64,000 bases of DNA from Spodoptera frugiperda. Its lineage: Eukaryota; Arthropoda; Insecta; Lepidoptera; Noctuidae. Below are positions 39,601 through 51,126 of this stretch, piece by piece (the first letter of the stretch is position 1; each line of letters starts with the position of its first letter). Location of the stretch: positions 6,932,327-6,996,326 of the forward strand of contig NC_064242.1 of NCBI RefSeq assembly GCF_023101765.2, read 5' to 3'. The translations under genes and the position numbers were made by a program. Below the pieces are notes generated by a model, which made no database searches, was not told the origin of the DNA, and saw only the letters and a list, made by a program, of their open reading frames with translations.

Positions 39601-40463
39601 CAAAATTCCTTTCAACTGAATTTGAACCAGTAGGTATCTAGCCAATGCAGTACATACTAAGGTTCAGTATGTAGAAATATACTTAGGTAGGTACTAATGA
39701 TATATGTACTTCATACGAGATTAAATTGCGTAATCAGTAGAAAAGGTCTCGAACTCTGGACCTTGTCTTCTATTTAACTAACCTGTCGCAATTGCAACCA
39801 TACCAATACCACCCATTAAACAAGTCAGTTTAAAAACAATTGAATAGCTGAAGAACTAGATAATTAGGAAGATACTGTGTACTTACTTACGCAACAAGTT
39901 CCATAACCATCTGCGCAAGTCCCCATTGTGGAACCGCCAGAGTCAATGCACTCAGACTCTGGCAAGCACGTACCTTCGAGACCACTACTGGATGTACAAG
40001 AAACATGATCAAATTCCACCACCTGGAACACTTCCAAAAATCTTGTCTTAGGTTTCTGTTTCGTGTTCAACTGATTCATTTGCCTCGGCCTAGCCACAGG
40101 ACACCTCTTACGTATTTTTGTTCTTTTAGGGCGCACTATATTCAACACATTCAAATTCTCAACGGTATTATTGTAATTTATTGATACGCTGTCAGATTCC
40201 GAGGAACTGTTAGCACTCTTCATATTAAAAATATGTGCCGAATAAAAATTGGTACGTCTATCATTGGACTTTTTAGGGTCGATTAACATTAACGGCAGGA
40301 ATGGATGTTCATTATTTTGGATATAATTGGTTCGGAATTCTGCATTTGAGGAATTATGTAGCGTTTTTCTCCTATCGATGATTGCCGCGGAGTACCACTT
40401 CTCAGCTTTGCTGGAGACGGTAACAATGCAGAACAGAAAAATTATTACGTTCAAGAAAAACAT
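36645..40463 (-). CDS. Secreted two-CUB-domain protein, function unknown
   Basis: Eight exons join in phase: 40463-39887, 39580-39423, 39344-39236, 39060-38975, 38782-38642, 38330-38231, 37976-37824 and 36745-36645. They give 474 aa. An N-terminal signal peptide (MFFLNVIIFLFCIVTVSS) is followed by a low-complexity Ser/Asn-rich region with a basic stretch (RPKRTKIRKRCP) that could be a furin-type cleavage site. Next come a Cys-rich motif (about 155-192, ending GTCC) and two CUB-like domains. The second contains GCLQYYTDTQGYLESFNY and LNNLNYAMCI and ends WFRSDESYVGVGFKLMYQQ. This Cys-rich plus CUB layout is common in uncharacterised insect secreted proteins. No protease domain is present. A role in extracellular binding is inference only. 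The 1078-base last intron holds a LINE fragment. Confidence 0.85.
37086..37810 (-). mobile_element. LINE 3'-end fragment in last CUB intron
   Basis: The minus-strand frame contains QLLSLYQTQVRSCMEYCSHL, then RRAKKLINDDVL, VASLSVFYQIHFGEC and PSPFHHRTTRQSARRH, a typical jockey/CR1-type LINE ORF2 C-terminus. The region 37090-37200 (GCGGCCTACGGTGGAGCACG, TCACCTGATGGTAAGTGA) is its 3' tail. It is 5'-truncated and lies in the same orientation as the host gene. The overlapping 155-codon plus-strand frame is a shadow. Confidence 0.8.
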
Positions 40464-40499
40464 ATTCGCGCTACTGATTGTGGAGACGAGGCACTAAGT

Positions 40500-41369
40500 A
40501 GAGTAACCACCGAACTGAACTGCAGTAATGTTGGGTAGTGTGACGATGCAGTTGGCTTACCCCGTGGGGACAGCGTGACGAATGTAATTATTGCCTAGAA
40601 ATCGTTCTGGTTTGCTAATTTGCTCCATATAGGTACTAGATAACGGCATTATGGCAGTTGCTGCTACTTATGCATGCGATTTATCAGAGTAGAGCCTACC
40701 TAGTACCTACCTACATACTTAGCCCCTGCTCCGAAGTGCTAAAGTAAAATAGGAAGTATATATCTAACTAAAGGTAACGTGAAATTTTGTCTCCCAATTC
40801 AGCAAGCTCCTGTCTGACGACATCAACTAAGCTTGTAATATGTCTAACAACGTAACGTAGGTAGATAATAGCCTGTGCTTGACGGGTTTAGGTCACAGAT
40901 CAGTTCGTAATGAATAAAAGACAAGGCGAGCCGCGCCCTGTCTAACAATCTAAATGTAACACGTGCTGATAATATGGAAATTGTCTTGTCTACCTAATGC
41001 TTAAATATCGGCCTTTCTCGAAGGGAACTTTGGGGTATTGGATTATCGACCAGATGTAGATATTTTTTTTTATTTATGTAAAACACATCAACGTTATACC
41101 TACCTATTATTATACACTTGCTATAACATAGTTGCAATACAAAATAAAATCTGATACGCATACCAATGACAGATGTACACATCACTAACTCTAGAGAAAA
41201 CTCGTGTGATCAAAATTCATTCAAAAATTCATTTTTCAAAACATGACTCGAGGGTTTATTTGATGTGGGCCGGTGGTCTATATCTCTATCTGGTATCACA
41301 AAGCATGGTTATAGACTGATAGTAAGCATGGCAGGTACTTGAGGTCGATCACCCGCTAAAGTTGACTTA
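40500..41369. other. Upstream region of the CUB gene
   Basis: I see no coding signal here. The proximal part should hold the promoter of the minus-strand CUB gene, but no unambiguous TATA box was recognised. Confidence 0.4.
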
Positions 41370-41507
41370 CGGCGCATTCCAATAAACTACCGATCGGTAG
41401 ATTTGCCTACGAGCCGTAGAATTTTGACATAAGCTCCATACAAAATGTGTCAAAATTCTACGGCTCGTAGGCACATCTACCGATCCGTAGTTTATTGGAA
41501 TGCGCCG
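41370..41507. mobile_element. MITE with 60-bp TIRs and TTA target duplication
   Basis: The left arm (CGGCGCATTCCAATAAACTA onward) matches the inverted right arm over about 60 bases with two differences. The element is bounded by TTA on both sides (41367-41369 and 41508-41510), the 3-bp duplication typical of PIF/Harbinger-related MITEs. No coding capacity. Confidence 0.85.
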
Positions 41508-41510
41508 TTA

Positions 41511-42456
41511 ACAGGGGTTGTCTAAAGTAAGATTCAAAACCTATACATAAATTATAGGAAGACAGAAAAGGCTAGTCTAGTAGTCTAGGTATCTGCCAAA
41601 ATTCTTGAACAATCTATGATCCTAAACCCAATACTTAATCTAATAATATACATGGTGCTATTACTCCCATTACAAGTAATTCACCTATGTCACCTACGGA
41701 TAAACTTGACGAACTTGGTCTAGATTATAACGGATAGATTATTGTTATTATGAGGTACCTACATACCTACCCGCTATCTAGGTTGTGTGTTCACATAGTG
41801 GGGGATGACGCAATACACATCAAGTTTAGTGGCTATTGAAGATTTCAGACTTGTCGCAAAGACCAAGAATTAGGTACTAATACTTTAGACACATATATCA
41901 ACATTTCGGCAATATTTTTAATCGTTAGAAATATAATTTAGGTACATTATCTAATTAGTTTGCTTTGGAATTTTGTTTTTTTATGGGATTCTATAGGGGC
42001 AAATGAGCAGACTGATTATCGGATAAAATCGGTGAAATAAGCTATCAACAGCAGCACCGTCTATGAACAATAAACGGCAACCCATTACCTCCCTTACCTT
42101 CATTTTATAAAAAGTTTTTTCACGAGAAAATCTTCGTTCGTAAGACGAATCTAGAAGCGTCTACCGTACCATGTCTAAAATAAAAATACTCCACATCATG
42201 TGTTAATTTAATAGATATTTATTACTAAGACCATTAATCTTGGGTAATTTGTAAGCATTTCTGCACATGACGTGATTGACCGGCTGTGTATATTGTCCTT
42301 GCCTGTACCTAGTTACCTACGTAGCCACGCCCGTGCGCGCGCTTTTTCCAAAGCTCTGCAGGCACGCATACAATGAATGCTGTCACAGATTATATTGCAA
42401 GTGCGTTATCACACATGTGTGGTCCCTTCGTTCATACATGGAGAAATACTGGCCAC
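41511..42456. other. Intergenic sequence upstream of cuticular gene
   Basis: No exon is supported. It contains short AT-rich stretches and CCTACCTA-type simple motifs scattered across this part of the window. Confidence 0.45.
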
Positions 42457-42464
42457 TATAAAAG
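42457..42464 (+). promoter_or_regulatory. TATA box of cuticular gene
   Basis: TATAAAAG lies 61 bases before the start codon at 42525. Transcription would then begin about 30 bases downstream, near the ATCAAAC sequence at 42482-42488, giving a short 5' UTR. Confidence 0.75.
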
Positions 42465-42524
42465 GCCTACTCGCCAGCCTAATCAAACATATCGTTCTCA
42501 GCGTTGAGGGGTTGAACACTAAAT

Positions 42525-43756
42525 ATGCTTTTAAAAGTAAGTCTAGAGTTGTTATTTTAATTCTATTAAATAAGTTTAGTAACTAAGTGTAATGTGTTGA
42601 TAATTATTATACTTGCTTGCTATTCAGTCATGATCAATCTTCTACCACAATTATTTCCTAAATGTCCATTTCGGATAACAGCGCTCTCTGATAAGCCCAT
42701 AGAGGAATCCCTTAAGTCAAGCAGTAGAGAACGTCTTTCTGTATGAATTTAAACAAATATTTTTCTGTTTTTAGTTATTATTGTTGGTGTGCCTAGCAGC
42801 CCTGAGCCATGCTGGGCTTGTTTCACCAGTGTACAACGCTCCTTACGCGTACGGTGGCTGGAACCCATACAGTTCGTACCCCGCTCAGCCAGCAATAGCT
42901 TCACAGCATTCCAACATTTTGAGGTCACCTTTTAATCTTGGCCAGGTAACTATTTTGTGTTATACATATTTCTATCTTGACTTTTTTTTTTCTTTAACTA
43001 GGTAGGTACCTTCATTTTAGGCCCTAGGCAGTTCAAGCAGTTCAACTGAATGTTAGTAACTTACGTAAAGCGACTGCCACCTGTCCATCCACCATTTTTT
43101 GCGTCATATTCTTATAGGTAATGGATTGTAACAACTAACAAATTCGTAAAAAGACTAGGTATTTTTTCATTAACGGGCACCAACTTTTGGCCTTCGAATA
43201 TTGCACATTTTTTTGCTTAAATTCCAAAATATTAAACAAAATATTATTTTATTTAAACAGGTATCCACCTACTCGAAAGCTATCGACACTCCATTCTCAA
43301 GCGTCCGTAAATCTGATGTGCGTGTGAGCAACCCTGGTGTGGCCATTGCGCCTGCGTACACTCGCTTTGCATCACCACTAGTATCGCATGTCGGTGTCGC
43401 CCCTGTGGCTAAGGTGAGCATAAAAGAAACGAAATTATGACATTATCTAGACAGTACATAATCATAACATAATCTAAACTTAAATACATTAATCATCAGC
43501 CGGAATATCCTCCGACTCTTAAAATCATTACCTTAAGCGACATTCAAATGATTAAGAAATATGAAACAATCAAATCCTGAGACCTTGGACGATTTTTGAG
43601 AGTTTCGAATTATAGGATTTGAAAGAGCTAGAAATGACAAAAATTAAATTTTTGAAGGTTGCTACCGCTGGTCTTCTTGGAGTGGCCTACTCTGCTGCAC
43701 CCACCGTGTCTCACATGACTTACACCAATGGACTTGGCCTCGCCTACGGCTGGTAA
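42525..43756 (+). CDS. Cuticular protein with retinin-like motif
   Basis: Four exons (42525-42536, 42775-42945, 43261-43413, 43658-43756) join in phase to 144 aa. The first exon encodes only MLLK, a split-signal-peptide layout common in insect cuticle genes. The second completes the signal peptide (LLLLVCLAALSHAG). The mature protein is rich in Ala, Pro, Ser, Tyr and Gly. It holds VSTYSKAIDTPFSSVRKSDV, which resembles the retinin-like segment of some insect cuticular and corneal proteins, then a hydrophobic Ala/Val/Gly C-terminus ending LAYGW. There is no chitin-binding RR consensus. A structural role in the cuticle or another extracellular lining is inferred from composition and the motif. 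TATA box at 42457, polyadenylation signal at 43879-43884. Confidence 0.8.
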
Positions 43757-43878
43757 AGAAACACAAGTGAACTGTTAGGATGTTACAGTTGTAAAATAAG
43801 TGCATAGAATGATTCCTCTTAGTTTGTTACCAATTAGTTGTTAACATAATTTATTTAAAAAATATACTTATTACTAAA

Positions 43879-43884
43879 AATAAA
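43879..43884 (+). terminator. Polyadenylation signal of cuticular gene
   Basis: AATAAA lies 123 bases after the stop codon. Confidence 0.5.
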
Positions 43885-44091
43885 TCGTTTTATTCACCTT
43901 TCATTCACATTAAATTTTTTTAAACACTTCACTTTAGTCGTTCCCACGTGCACTATTTTTAGGTATCATAGTCGGTAATAAATAAGGAGCTGTGTCATGT
44001 TTACCAGTTTACGACCATCATAATCTTATTTAAAAATATTAGATACCTAAGTGTTTAAAAAAATATAGACCATTTTATAATAATGCTAGAT

Positions 44092-44380
44092 ACCTTGCTA
44101 TACAGGGTGACTTGTAATCCGACGTATTCCTCTCGGAAGGTGATTAAACAACCAATTTCCTATAAAATTAGCTCTGATGTTCCTGGAGAATACGTCGAAT
44201 TGCAAGTCACAGGACATGTAGATAGCTGTACATTTTTTTTACGGGTGCAGCAATTTTATTTGATTTATCTGTGGATAAAAAGCCAGTATCTTCCGCCAGA
44301 CCGTCTTAGCACTACGTCATTTAGTTGTCATGATGCAGATGACGTGAATGACGTCTAAATGTCATTTATTAAATCAAATT
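44092..44380. repeat. Probable MITE-like repeat upstream of FNTA
   Basis: ACAGGGTGACTTGTAATCCG with CGACGTATTC pairs imperfectly with GAATACGTCGAATTGCAAGT at about 44189-44209. The 91-codon open frame spanning it shows no family motif. The CAGGGTG-type end is common in insect inverted-repeat elements. The boundaries are uncertain. Confidence 0.35.
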
Positions 44381-44665
44381 TGTTTGTCAGTTTTGTTGTC
44401 GTAGACGTAGTTCTTTGCCATTTTCCACTTGCCAAGTAACTAATCACAATAAATAAAATAAAAATTACCTGTGTGTATAAATAAAGATACGAGACTACTC
44501 GTTTAATTAATTCAGTAATACCTCCGGCCTAGATAGTTACGCTTGTTTATTCACGTCGCGTTACTGTTGTGTGCACATGTATTATCTTTACAGCCAGTGA
44601 TAGTGTAAACATACACTTGAGCTGATTGTCTGGTGATTTAGTCGTAGTTTGGAAGAGCAAGGAAT

Positions 44666-47644
44666 ATGTCTGACAGCGGGGACAGCGATGTCGCTTGGAC
44701 TTACTACAAGGATCGTCCGGAGTGGAATGATGTGACCCCAGTGCCTGAGGATGAAGGTCCTAACCTAGTCGTTGTCATCGCTCATTCAGAAAAATGTACG
44801 TATTCCAAGCAACTTGTTGTTCAAACAAATATAACTTAGCTCACAATGGCTGCTTACACTTAGTGTACTGTTTGCGTTATTCTACTGCATGCCACATCAG
44901 TTTTATATTTTAACCTTCAGTTTCGAAAGGACATTCAAGTCATAAAAACTTAATGACTCATTTAATTACCATAACTTGAATGCATTTTGAACGTTAACTT
45001 GATAATCTTTGTTGTTAATAGTTCTTGTTCACAGTTATCTTAACCGACTTGTCTACTTTCATTTGAAAATCTTAACATGATGTTATAATGAAATATTTAT
45101 TTGTAAAATAATTCTATAATAATGACATTTCATTTCAGTTGTTGATGTGTATGACTATTTCCGAGCTGTGCTTCAAAACAATGAGAAGTCTGAGCGAGCA
45201 CTACACCTGACGAAAGATGCTGTAGAACTAAATCCAGCTAACTATACTGTGTGGCAATACAGGTCAGTACATAAATAGTTTAAGTATTCAACAAATTATA
45301 TTTGACTGCCTCGTTGGTTGAAGCCGTTGGGTCTCCAGTTCGATTACCATGTTGAGCAAAGTATTGCTGAGCTTTTTTCAGTTTTTCCAAAAATTTCTCA
45401 GTAGAAGCATGGAGTCTGGAATTGTGCTCAGAGTATATGGGAATAGGCTATTAGATGGGACTTAACATATATACATACATAATATTCAATCATCTTTATA
45501 CAAAAATAAAGTCAAAAGTAGAATAATGGACTATAAATGATTTGGGTTTGGATGATGGCCAACCCAGTCAATTAGCACCAAAATAACTTGATCTTGTAAT
45601 ATACCTGTTGATATTATAATTACATAATGTTCAGTTATATAAACATTTATGAATGCATGTCATGTTGTTAATTGACATATAATATAAGGTCAAGCGCTTT
45701 ATCAGCCTAGGTATATCAGTTGCATATGGGTATTGCACATGTAACATGACACCATACCTGTTTTTAGTAGCCAGAGAATTAAACTTACCAATTAAAGATA
45801 GTGTTCTATAGTGAAATATCCTCTGGTATGAATTACCACTGCACTATTTGGCATTCCACCACATATATCAAATAGATCAATTCAAATGGGTTTGGTTTCT
45901 TTAATGCCAATTTCAATAACATATCTCAAACCAAAATCTTTGGATTGATCTTATTTTTTTACAGAAACTATTGATATTGATTTGATTTCAGCCATGATTG
46001 TCCTACTGACGGACAAAGGTCTCAAGATTTTGTATTGAGATCAGTAATTGAAATCCATTAGTGATATTGTACAGGAATGCACTTATTTTATTAGTAAGAA
46101 ATAACTATCTGATTAAGATTATATTCTATGGCAAATTTCTCTTAAATGGATGAGAATAAAGTTTGTTTTACATTGCCAAAATAGTAAATTGGACTCAAAA
46201 TTTTAACCTAATATTTTATTCTTCCAGGAGAGATCTGCTTAAAGCTTTGGGTACAGATTTGAGATCTGAGTTGGATTATGTAGAGTTAGTAATTAAGAAT
46301 TCGCCTAAAAACTATCAGGTAAACCTATATTAATTTACTATTGTATCTTGTAATATTTACTCCCGATCCTTTCCTGTATTTTGTTGGTATGAGTGTGTTT
46401 TACGTTGAACGAAAACGAAACGAGAGCGAGTTCGGCACTCTCATTGGTCCGCTCGAATAAACCAACCAATAAGAGCGTCGAATGCGCTATCGATTTGATT
46501 ACTTTTAAACGTAAAGCAAACTGGTACTAAGGGTACTGGGGTTGACGCAGTAGATTTGGTTGAATGTCAATATTTTACATGGAATACATGGAGCCACTGC
46601 CATTGGTTCTCTACAAATAGCTTTGAGTAGTACCACATTTTTGTTTATTTTGACTCAGGTAGTCATGACAAAAAAAAACAAAACTATCATAGATTTTTTA
46701 TTATTTGTTTGTTAATATTTTCGTACTTCACAGGTGTGGCACCACCGGAGAGTACTGGTTGAGTGGCTTCAAGATCCAAGCCAGGAGCTGGAGTTAACAG
46801 GAGATGCCTTGATGCAGGACCCTAAGAACTATCATGCGTGGCAGCATAGACAATGGGCTATTAAAACTTTCGGGTATGTTCCCTTGGTGCATAGAGTTCT
46901 AATTTGTTTGGCCAAAATCAACCTACATTTTGGAAAAAAACATATTTAGAATAGTGGTTGGATGTTTTAAATTCAACCTTATTGAAGGTCGTAGTCATAC
47001 ATCATTATAAATCACAACCATTGTATTTACAATGGTTGTGATTTATAGTAAGTATCAAATGATTAGAAGACGTGATCCCTACAAGGTCTTTTGTACTCTT
47101 AATTAAACTAAAGTTGTAATCTTTTTACAGACTTTACGAGAAGGAAATGGATTTTGTTGATAACCTTATCACAGATGACGTGCGTAACAACTCAGCGTGG
47201 AACCAACGATACTTTATTGTAAACAACCACTTAGGCTGGTCCGACCTGAATGTACAAAGAGAAATCTGCTATACACTGGAAAAAATTAAATTTATCAAAA
47301 ACAACGAAAGTGCTTGGAATTACCTTAAAGGAGTCTTAATACATGACAAGAGAGGATTAAGCGGGAATGCCGTAGTCACGTCTTTCTGTGAGGAACTTTA
47401 TAAGAACAAGTGTCGGTCCCCTTATTTGTTAGCCTTCATTATAGATATTTGTGACGAAGCTATTAAGAAAGGCGAGACAAACTGTCTACATAACGCTACT
47501 AGAGCCGTAGAACTATGTCAAGCGTTGGCAACAAAGTACGACAAAATTCGTAGCAAATACTGGAATTACATGTGTGAGAAATTTAAAAAGGCTCAGCAAG
47601 AAGAAGAAAATAACAAAGAGAAGGCGGCAAATATGGACGAATGA
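44666..47644 (+). CDS. FNTA: Protein farnesyl/geranylgeranyltransferase type-1 subunit alpha
   Basis: Five exons (44666-44795, 45139-45262, 46228-46318, 46734-46873, 47131-47644) join in phase to 332 aa. It has the tandem PFTA helical repeats of prenyltransferase alpha subunits: NPANYTVWQYRR, SPKNYQVWHHRR, DPKNYHAWQHRQW, NNSAWNQRYF and NESAWNYLKG. The N-terminus carries WTYYKDRPEWNDVTPVPEDE, a typical start for this subunit. The alpha subunit pairs with a beta subunit to attach farnesyl or geranylgeranyl groups to CaaX proteins such as Ras and Rho in the cytosol (family knowledge). The C-terminus is a charged Glu/Lys tail. The length is close to that of animal homologues. Polyadenylation signal AATAAA at 47967-47972. 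Confidence 0.95.
45305..45475 (+). repeat. tRNA-derived SINE in FNTA intron 2
   Basis: It starts with CTGCCTCGTTGGTTGAAGCC and a B-box-like AGTTCGATTACC, then TTTTTCCAAAAATTTCTCAG and a tail. The head is related to the SINEs at 31357-31640 and 57112-57388. The flanking intron, 45263-46227, shows no exon; a repeat fragment TTTCAGCCATGATTGTCC lies near 45990. Confidence 0.65.
46380..46530. repeat. Possible short inverted-repeat element in FNTA intron 3
   Basis: GTTTTACGTTGAACGAAAAC at about 46398 and TTTTAAACGTAAAGCAAAC at about 46503 are weakly inverted versions of each other. They bracket a GC-richer core (CGCTCGAATAAACC, GAGCGTCGAATGCGC). Low-confidence MITE-like segment. Confidence 0.35.
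47006..47047. repeat. Perfect short hairpin in FNTA intron 4
   Basis: TATAAATCACAACCATTGT is followed by a few bases and then its exact reverse complement ACAATGGTTGTGATTTATA. It would form a stable stem in the pre-mRNA, 84 bases before the last exon. Confidence 0.85.
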
Positions 47645-48025
47645 TTTTAATTCGAACAATATATATGTTGCTGATTGTACTACAAAATTTTATAAAACAA
47701 GTATGCTATGTTTTAAAGTATTATTGTTCTGGACTGTTGTGACTCATTGTTTTTATACCTACAAATCGTATGAAAGAAAATGATGATAAAAACAGTAAAA
47801 GTATTAAAACGTAAACACTCAAACTTGTAATTTTGTTTCTTTTTACTGTTCGTATAATACATACATTGTATTCAAAAAGTACTACGTTTTATAAATTTCC
47901 ATACTACTTGTCGCGTTATGTAAGACGCGTATTTTGTGTATTATAATTTGTACAGTGTTTCAATTTAATAAAAGAATTTGATATTCGATTTTGTATTTAT
48001 TTGTTTGATGGAGTAATTTTACAAA

Positions 48026-48606
48026 TTATGGATTCTTGCAGAGCGGTTTCTTTTTCGACTCTTCGGATTGTTCATCCTCTTTTTCTGGTTTTCGTGCTTT
48101 ATCATTATGTATATGTCGCATGGCCAAGTATTGAGGAATGTCATGGCTGACGGCTCGACCTGCTACCGCGCAACCGCATGTTCTGTCTGGGTTTATTAAT
48201 GCTATCAGATCCGATTGGTCGGCCATAGGTCGTTCAGGGGGTGGCTCAGGTTGCAGTGGAGGCTATACAAAATGTTTTAACAAATTATTAATATAATACA
48301 CTTAACTGAGGTGTATGTACTTAAGTTTCTCCAGTTTTAGCTACTACTCTTATTATACCCTTATACTATGGCTCCTACTTATAGCCTTTCTCGATAAATT
48401 GACTATCCATCACAAAAACATTTTATCAAATCGAACCAGTAGTTCCTGACATTAGCGCACTCAAACAAACAAACAAACTCGTCAGCTTTATATATATAAG
48501 TGTAGATAGGTAATTCACCAGTAGGTAATGTAATAAGAATATTAAATAATAATAAGGTGGGTACCTCTTTTTCGGGGTCCGTGCATTTTATATGATATTT
48601 AGACAT
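48026..48606 (-). CDS. Small conserved-looking protein of unknown function
   Basis: Two exons (48606-48565 and 48262-48026) join in phase to 92 aa. The first ends at donor GTACCC and the second starts at acceptor TATAG. The protein begins MSKYHIKCTDPEKE, has a proline-rich segment (PPLQPEPPPERP), a central part with GCAVAGRAVSHDIPQYLAMR and a charged Lys/Glu tail ending KPLCKNP. No signal peptide or membrane segment is evident. I do not recognise the family. It is convergent with FNTA, their stop codons 382 bases apart. The frame, splice fit and compositional coherence support it as real, but an alternative is a start within the second exon. Confidence 0.5.
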
Positions 48607-48836
48607 GGTTGTAGCTAATTATTTATTCCTTTTGGTCTATCAACTTATTATTCAGATTCTAGGTTTTATTACAGATTCTAGGCAGGGCTGGAATAAACAA
48701 TATCAGTATCAGAATTAGGTATATGAGAAACAATGAAACCCAAAGCAAATAACATGTAGGTACGGTAAAGTTATTTTAACATGCTATTAGATGCTCACAG
48801 AAACTGAAGTGTATTACCAATTTTTTCTCTTCAATT

Positions 48837-49752
48837 TTAGTGTTGTTCCTTATTTGTGTTAATAGTGGTCTTGGAGCTGTTGGCTATTGAAGTGCATCTA
48901 CTCGGGTTATCTAAATTGAGTTTAGGCATATCCGAACCAAATGTACATGTTCTCTCAGTGACAGTGATCGCCAGCATGCTCAAAATATCCGGACAATCGG
49001 GGCATAAGCAGTGTTTGCAGTCACAGAGCGGCTAAAATTGTAGGTAAATAGGTATTATTATTCTAATAGATTTCTGTTTTAGTGCATATATGCGGGTACC
49101 TAAATGGTAATAGCAATGTAGTGTGCGGGTGAGGTGAGATGCACGTGCCGTGGTAGTTGATGAAAACACAATTTCCTTTCAACTAAGTCGCATTTATTTC
49201 ATAGAAGGGCAAAGCACAGCTAAAGCACGCTAAAGTCAGATACAGAAGTGAGCAAGAAGTCAGCTGACGCCACATTATGAACTGAGATCTGATCAAACAA
49301 CTACCTAAGATAAACCTTTAGGTTCTTTTTATATGTATGTATATACATATATAGCGGTTAATGCAAATACTCATTAGTAGTTTTATGTTGAAACTAATCT
49401 ATTAAAGTAATATCTACATATATGTATCTACACATGAATGCAATAAATGATTTGATTTGATTTCTAATTATACGTTTGAACCGCAATGAGTAAAGCTTGG
49501 TAATCAATGCTCAAACCTCTGTGTGAGAAGAGATTTTGGTCAACAGTGGCCATTTAGGTACAGGCAGAGATGTAGGTACTCACTTTCATAGTAAGAATAG
49601 CATTAGGATTTTTTTTCTGACTCAGCGTTTTGGAATTGCTACATTTTGAATGGTATCTGGACATGTTAGAGAAATGGCCGGTTCTATTGTAATTTTTCTA
49701 TAAAATCTAAAATCTACTCCATTTTGAACGATTTGTAGCCTGACATTGAAAT
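48837..49752 (-). CDS. Tentative Cys-rich hypothetical protein, 3'-terminal exons
   Basis: The best-supported piece is an exon at 49031-48837 (65 codons including TAA) preceded by acceptor TTTTAG. It encodes PLCDCKHCLCPDCPDILS followed by a Thr/Ser/Asn-rich tail. A 33-base exon at 49616-49584 (KKNPNAILTMK, donor GTGAGT) joins it in phase. A further open frame at 49752-49622 after acceptor TTACAG encodes FNVRLQIVQNGVDFRFYRK and SLTCPDTIQN, but how it links to the 33-base exon is unclear because its frame ends at TGA just before the junction. The dense CxC/CxxC pattern suggests metal binding. The family is not recognised and no start codon was identified. Confidence 0.3.
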
Positions 49753-49854
49753 CTGTAAGAAAATGACATTGTTCACTTTTATTCTTCATGGTAAATAAAG
49801 GCAACATTGCCTCACAACCCGGCTTAATAATTGTCTCTTCAATAAAAAAAATCC

Positions 49855-50396
49855 ATTAGCACATTTTACTTGACGAGGGAATTGAACCAGGGACAGTTTG
49901 TACAGTAACTGGTCACTCAGTTTGCCTTGCGTTAACTGTGCATTGCCTTTACATAGTGTGCACTATTCTTTGGCCATAATGGTTCAACCTTCTTCTATCT
50001 ACATACTTTATACTGTTTAAACTATCTATAGTATAAGTACCTATTCCTTCGTAGGTTGGTAGGTAATGGGAATGGGTAATGTCAAATGTCCTAATACTTA
50101 CCTATTATTCTCTTTAGTCTTAACGTATCTAAGTAGTTTGGTTGGGTTCTAGTTATGGTCGATGGCTTAAACTGACAGGTATTAGACAGATAAAGACCAT
50201 TCGATGCCATTTTGATGCAGTTTGATGTCACAGAGACACACTCCTGTCCGTGGGATTACAAACTATATGGGGCATCCGACATCCTAAACGAGAGGTGGCT
50301 CCTCATGCAGCCATCTACAGTCAAGAACTGAATAGAATGCAATAATCAAAAGTCTACAATGACTCCGGGTACTGGCATATTACCACACAATTTGTA
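49855..50396. other. Intergenic sequence with a repeat scrap
   Basis: A stretch near 49872-49930 (GAGGGAATTGAACCAGGGAC) resembles the tRNA-like end of a SINE in inverted orientation. No exon is supported, although the open frame of the next model could extend back to about 50345. Confidence 0.35.
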
Positions 50397-51126
50397 ATGG
50401 GACGAAACACGCTTGCCATTCTGAGAATGATGTGGCAAAATGTGGTATCCCAAAAATATGGTACTGGTACTGAGCCCTTAGAGCTGCGCTTATTGAAGCA
50501 GCGATTGGCCAATGTATCATGTAAATGCTATAAACACTACTCCTCCAGAGGCTCGTTTGAACCATCGAATGACACGTTGCAGACGGTGCACCGCATGAAA
50601 GACTGTGGGACACAAGCTGAGCGCGTAATATCATTAGATGCGAGGTCAACCTTTCCAGAAAGATACATTAAGGATGCTCTTTGTCCCACTTGCAGCATGA
50701 CTTTAAACCTTTTACGTGGAGGTGCAGTCAAAGTACTGAAAGACCAGGAATGTGAAACGACACCCGCAATGTTTTATTGTGACAAATGTATTGGACATAA
50801 AGGTACCTTCCATACCAACTTCTTACTCTAAATTTCTGGACATATGAGTATAATTGAATTAAATTGCTTTTTCACAAATCTTATATTTATTTGCCTTTTT
50901 TAATGTTTCCATAGACTCCACGGGGGAAGCTCCAGGAATTCTCAGTCCCACCCAACGTAAGCGTTTACATCCTGAGAGGGTGACATTCCGCGACGTGCCG
51001 TATCAACGCTGTGTGGAAGCTAGCAGCAAACCTCTGAGTGGAAACGGTTGTGTTTGTTTAGAAGATTTCATTAACTCTATTAGGCCACCCCTACCTCCAT
51101 TGATCAGGGTAGGAAACAAAATGTAA
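50397..51126 (+). CDS. Tentative Cys-rich hypothetical protein
   Basis: Two segments join in phase: 50397-50802 (donor GTACCT) and 50915-51126 (acceptor CATAG), giving 205 aa from the first ATG. Paired cysteines appear in SCKCYKHYSS, ALCPTCSMTL and MFYCDKCIGHK, then NGCVCLEDF and a proline-rich end (RPPLPPLIR). The model may be incomplete at both ends. The frame is open for about 50 bases upstream of the ATG, and a GTAGGA donor at 51109 could end the second exon before the TAA. Its composition is more protein-like than the opposite-strand frames, which are shadows. Family not recognised. It is divergent from the Cys-rich model on the minus strand. Confidence 0.4.

Noticed and set aside
50380..50649. 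Minus-strand 89-codon frame
   Set aside because: Antisense shadow of the more protein-like Cys-rich plus-strand frame, and without splice context.
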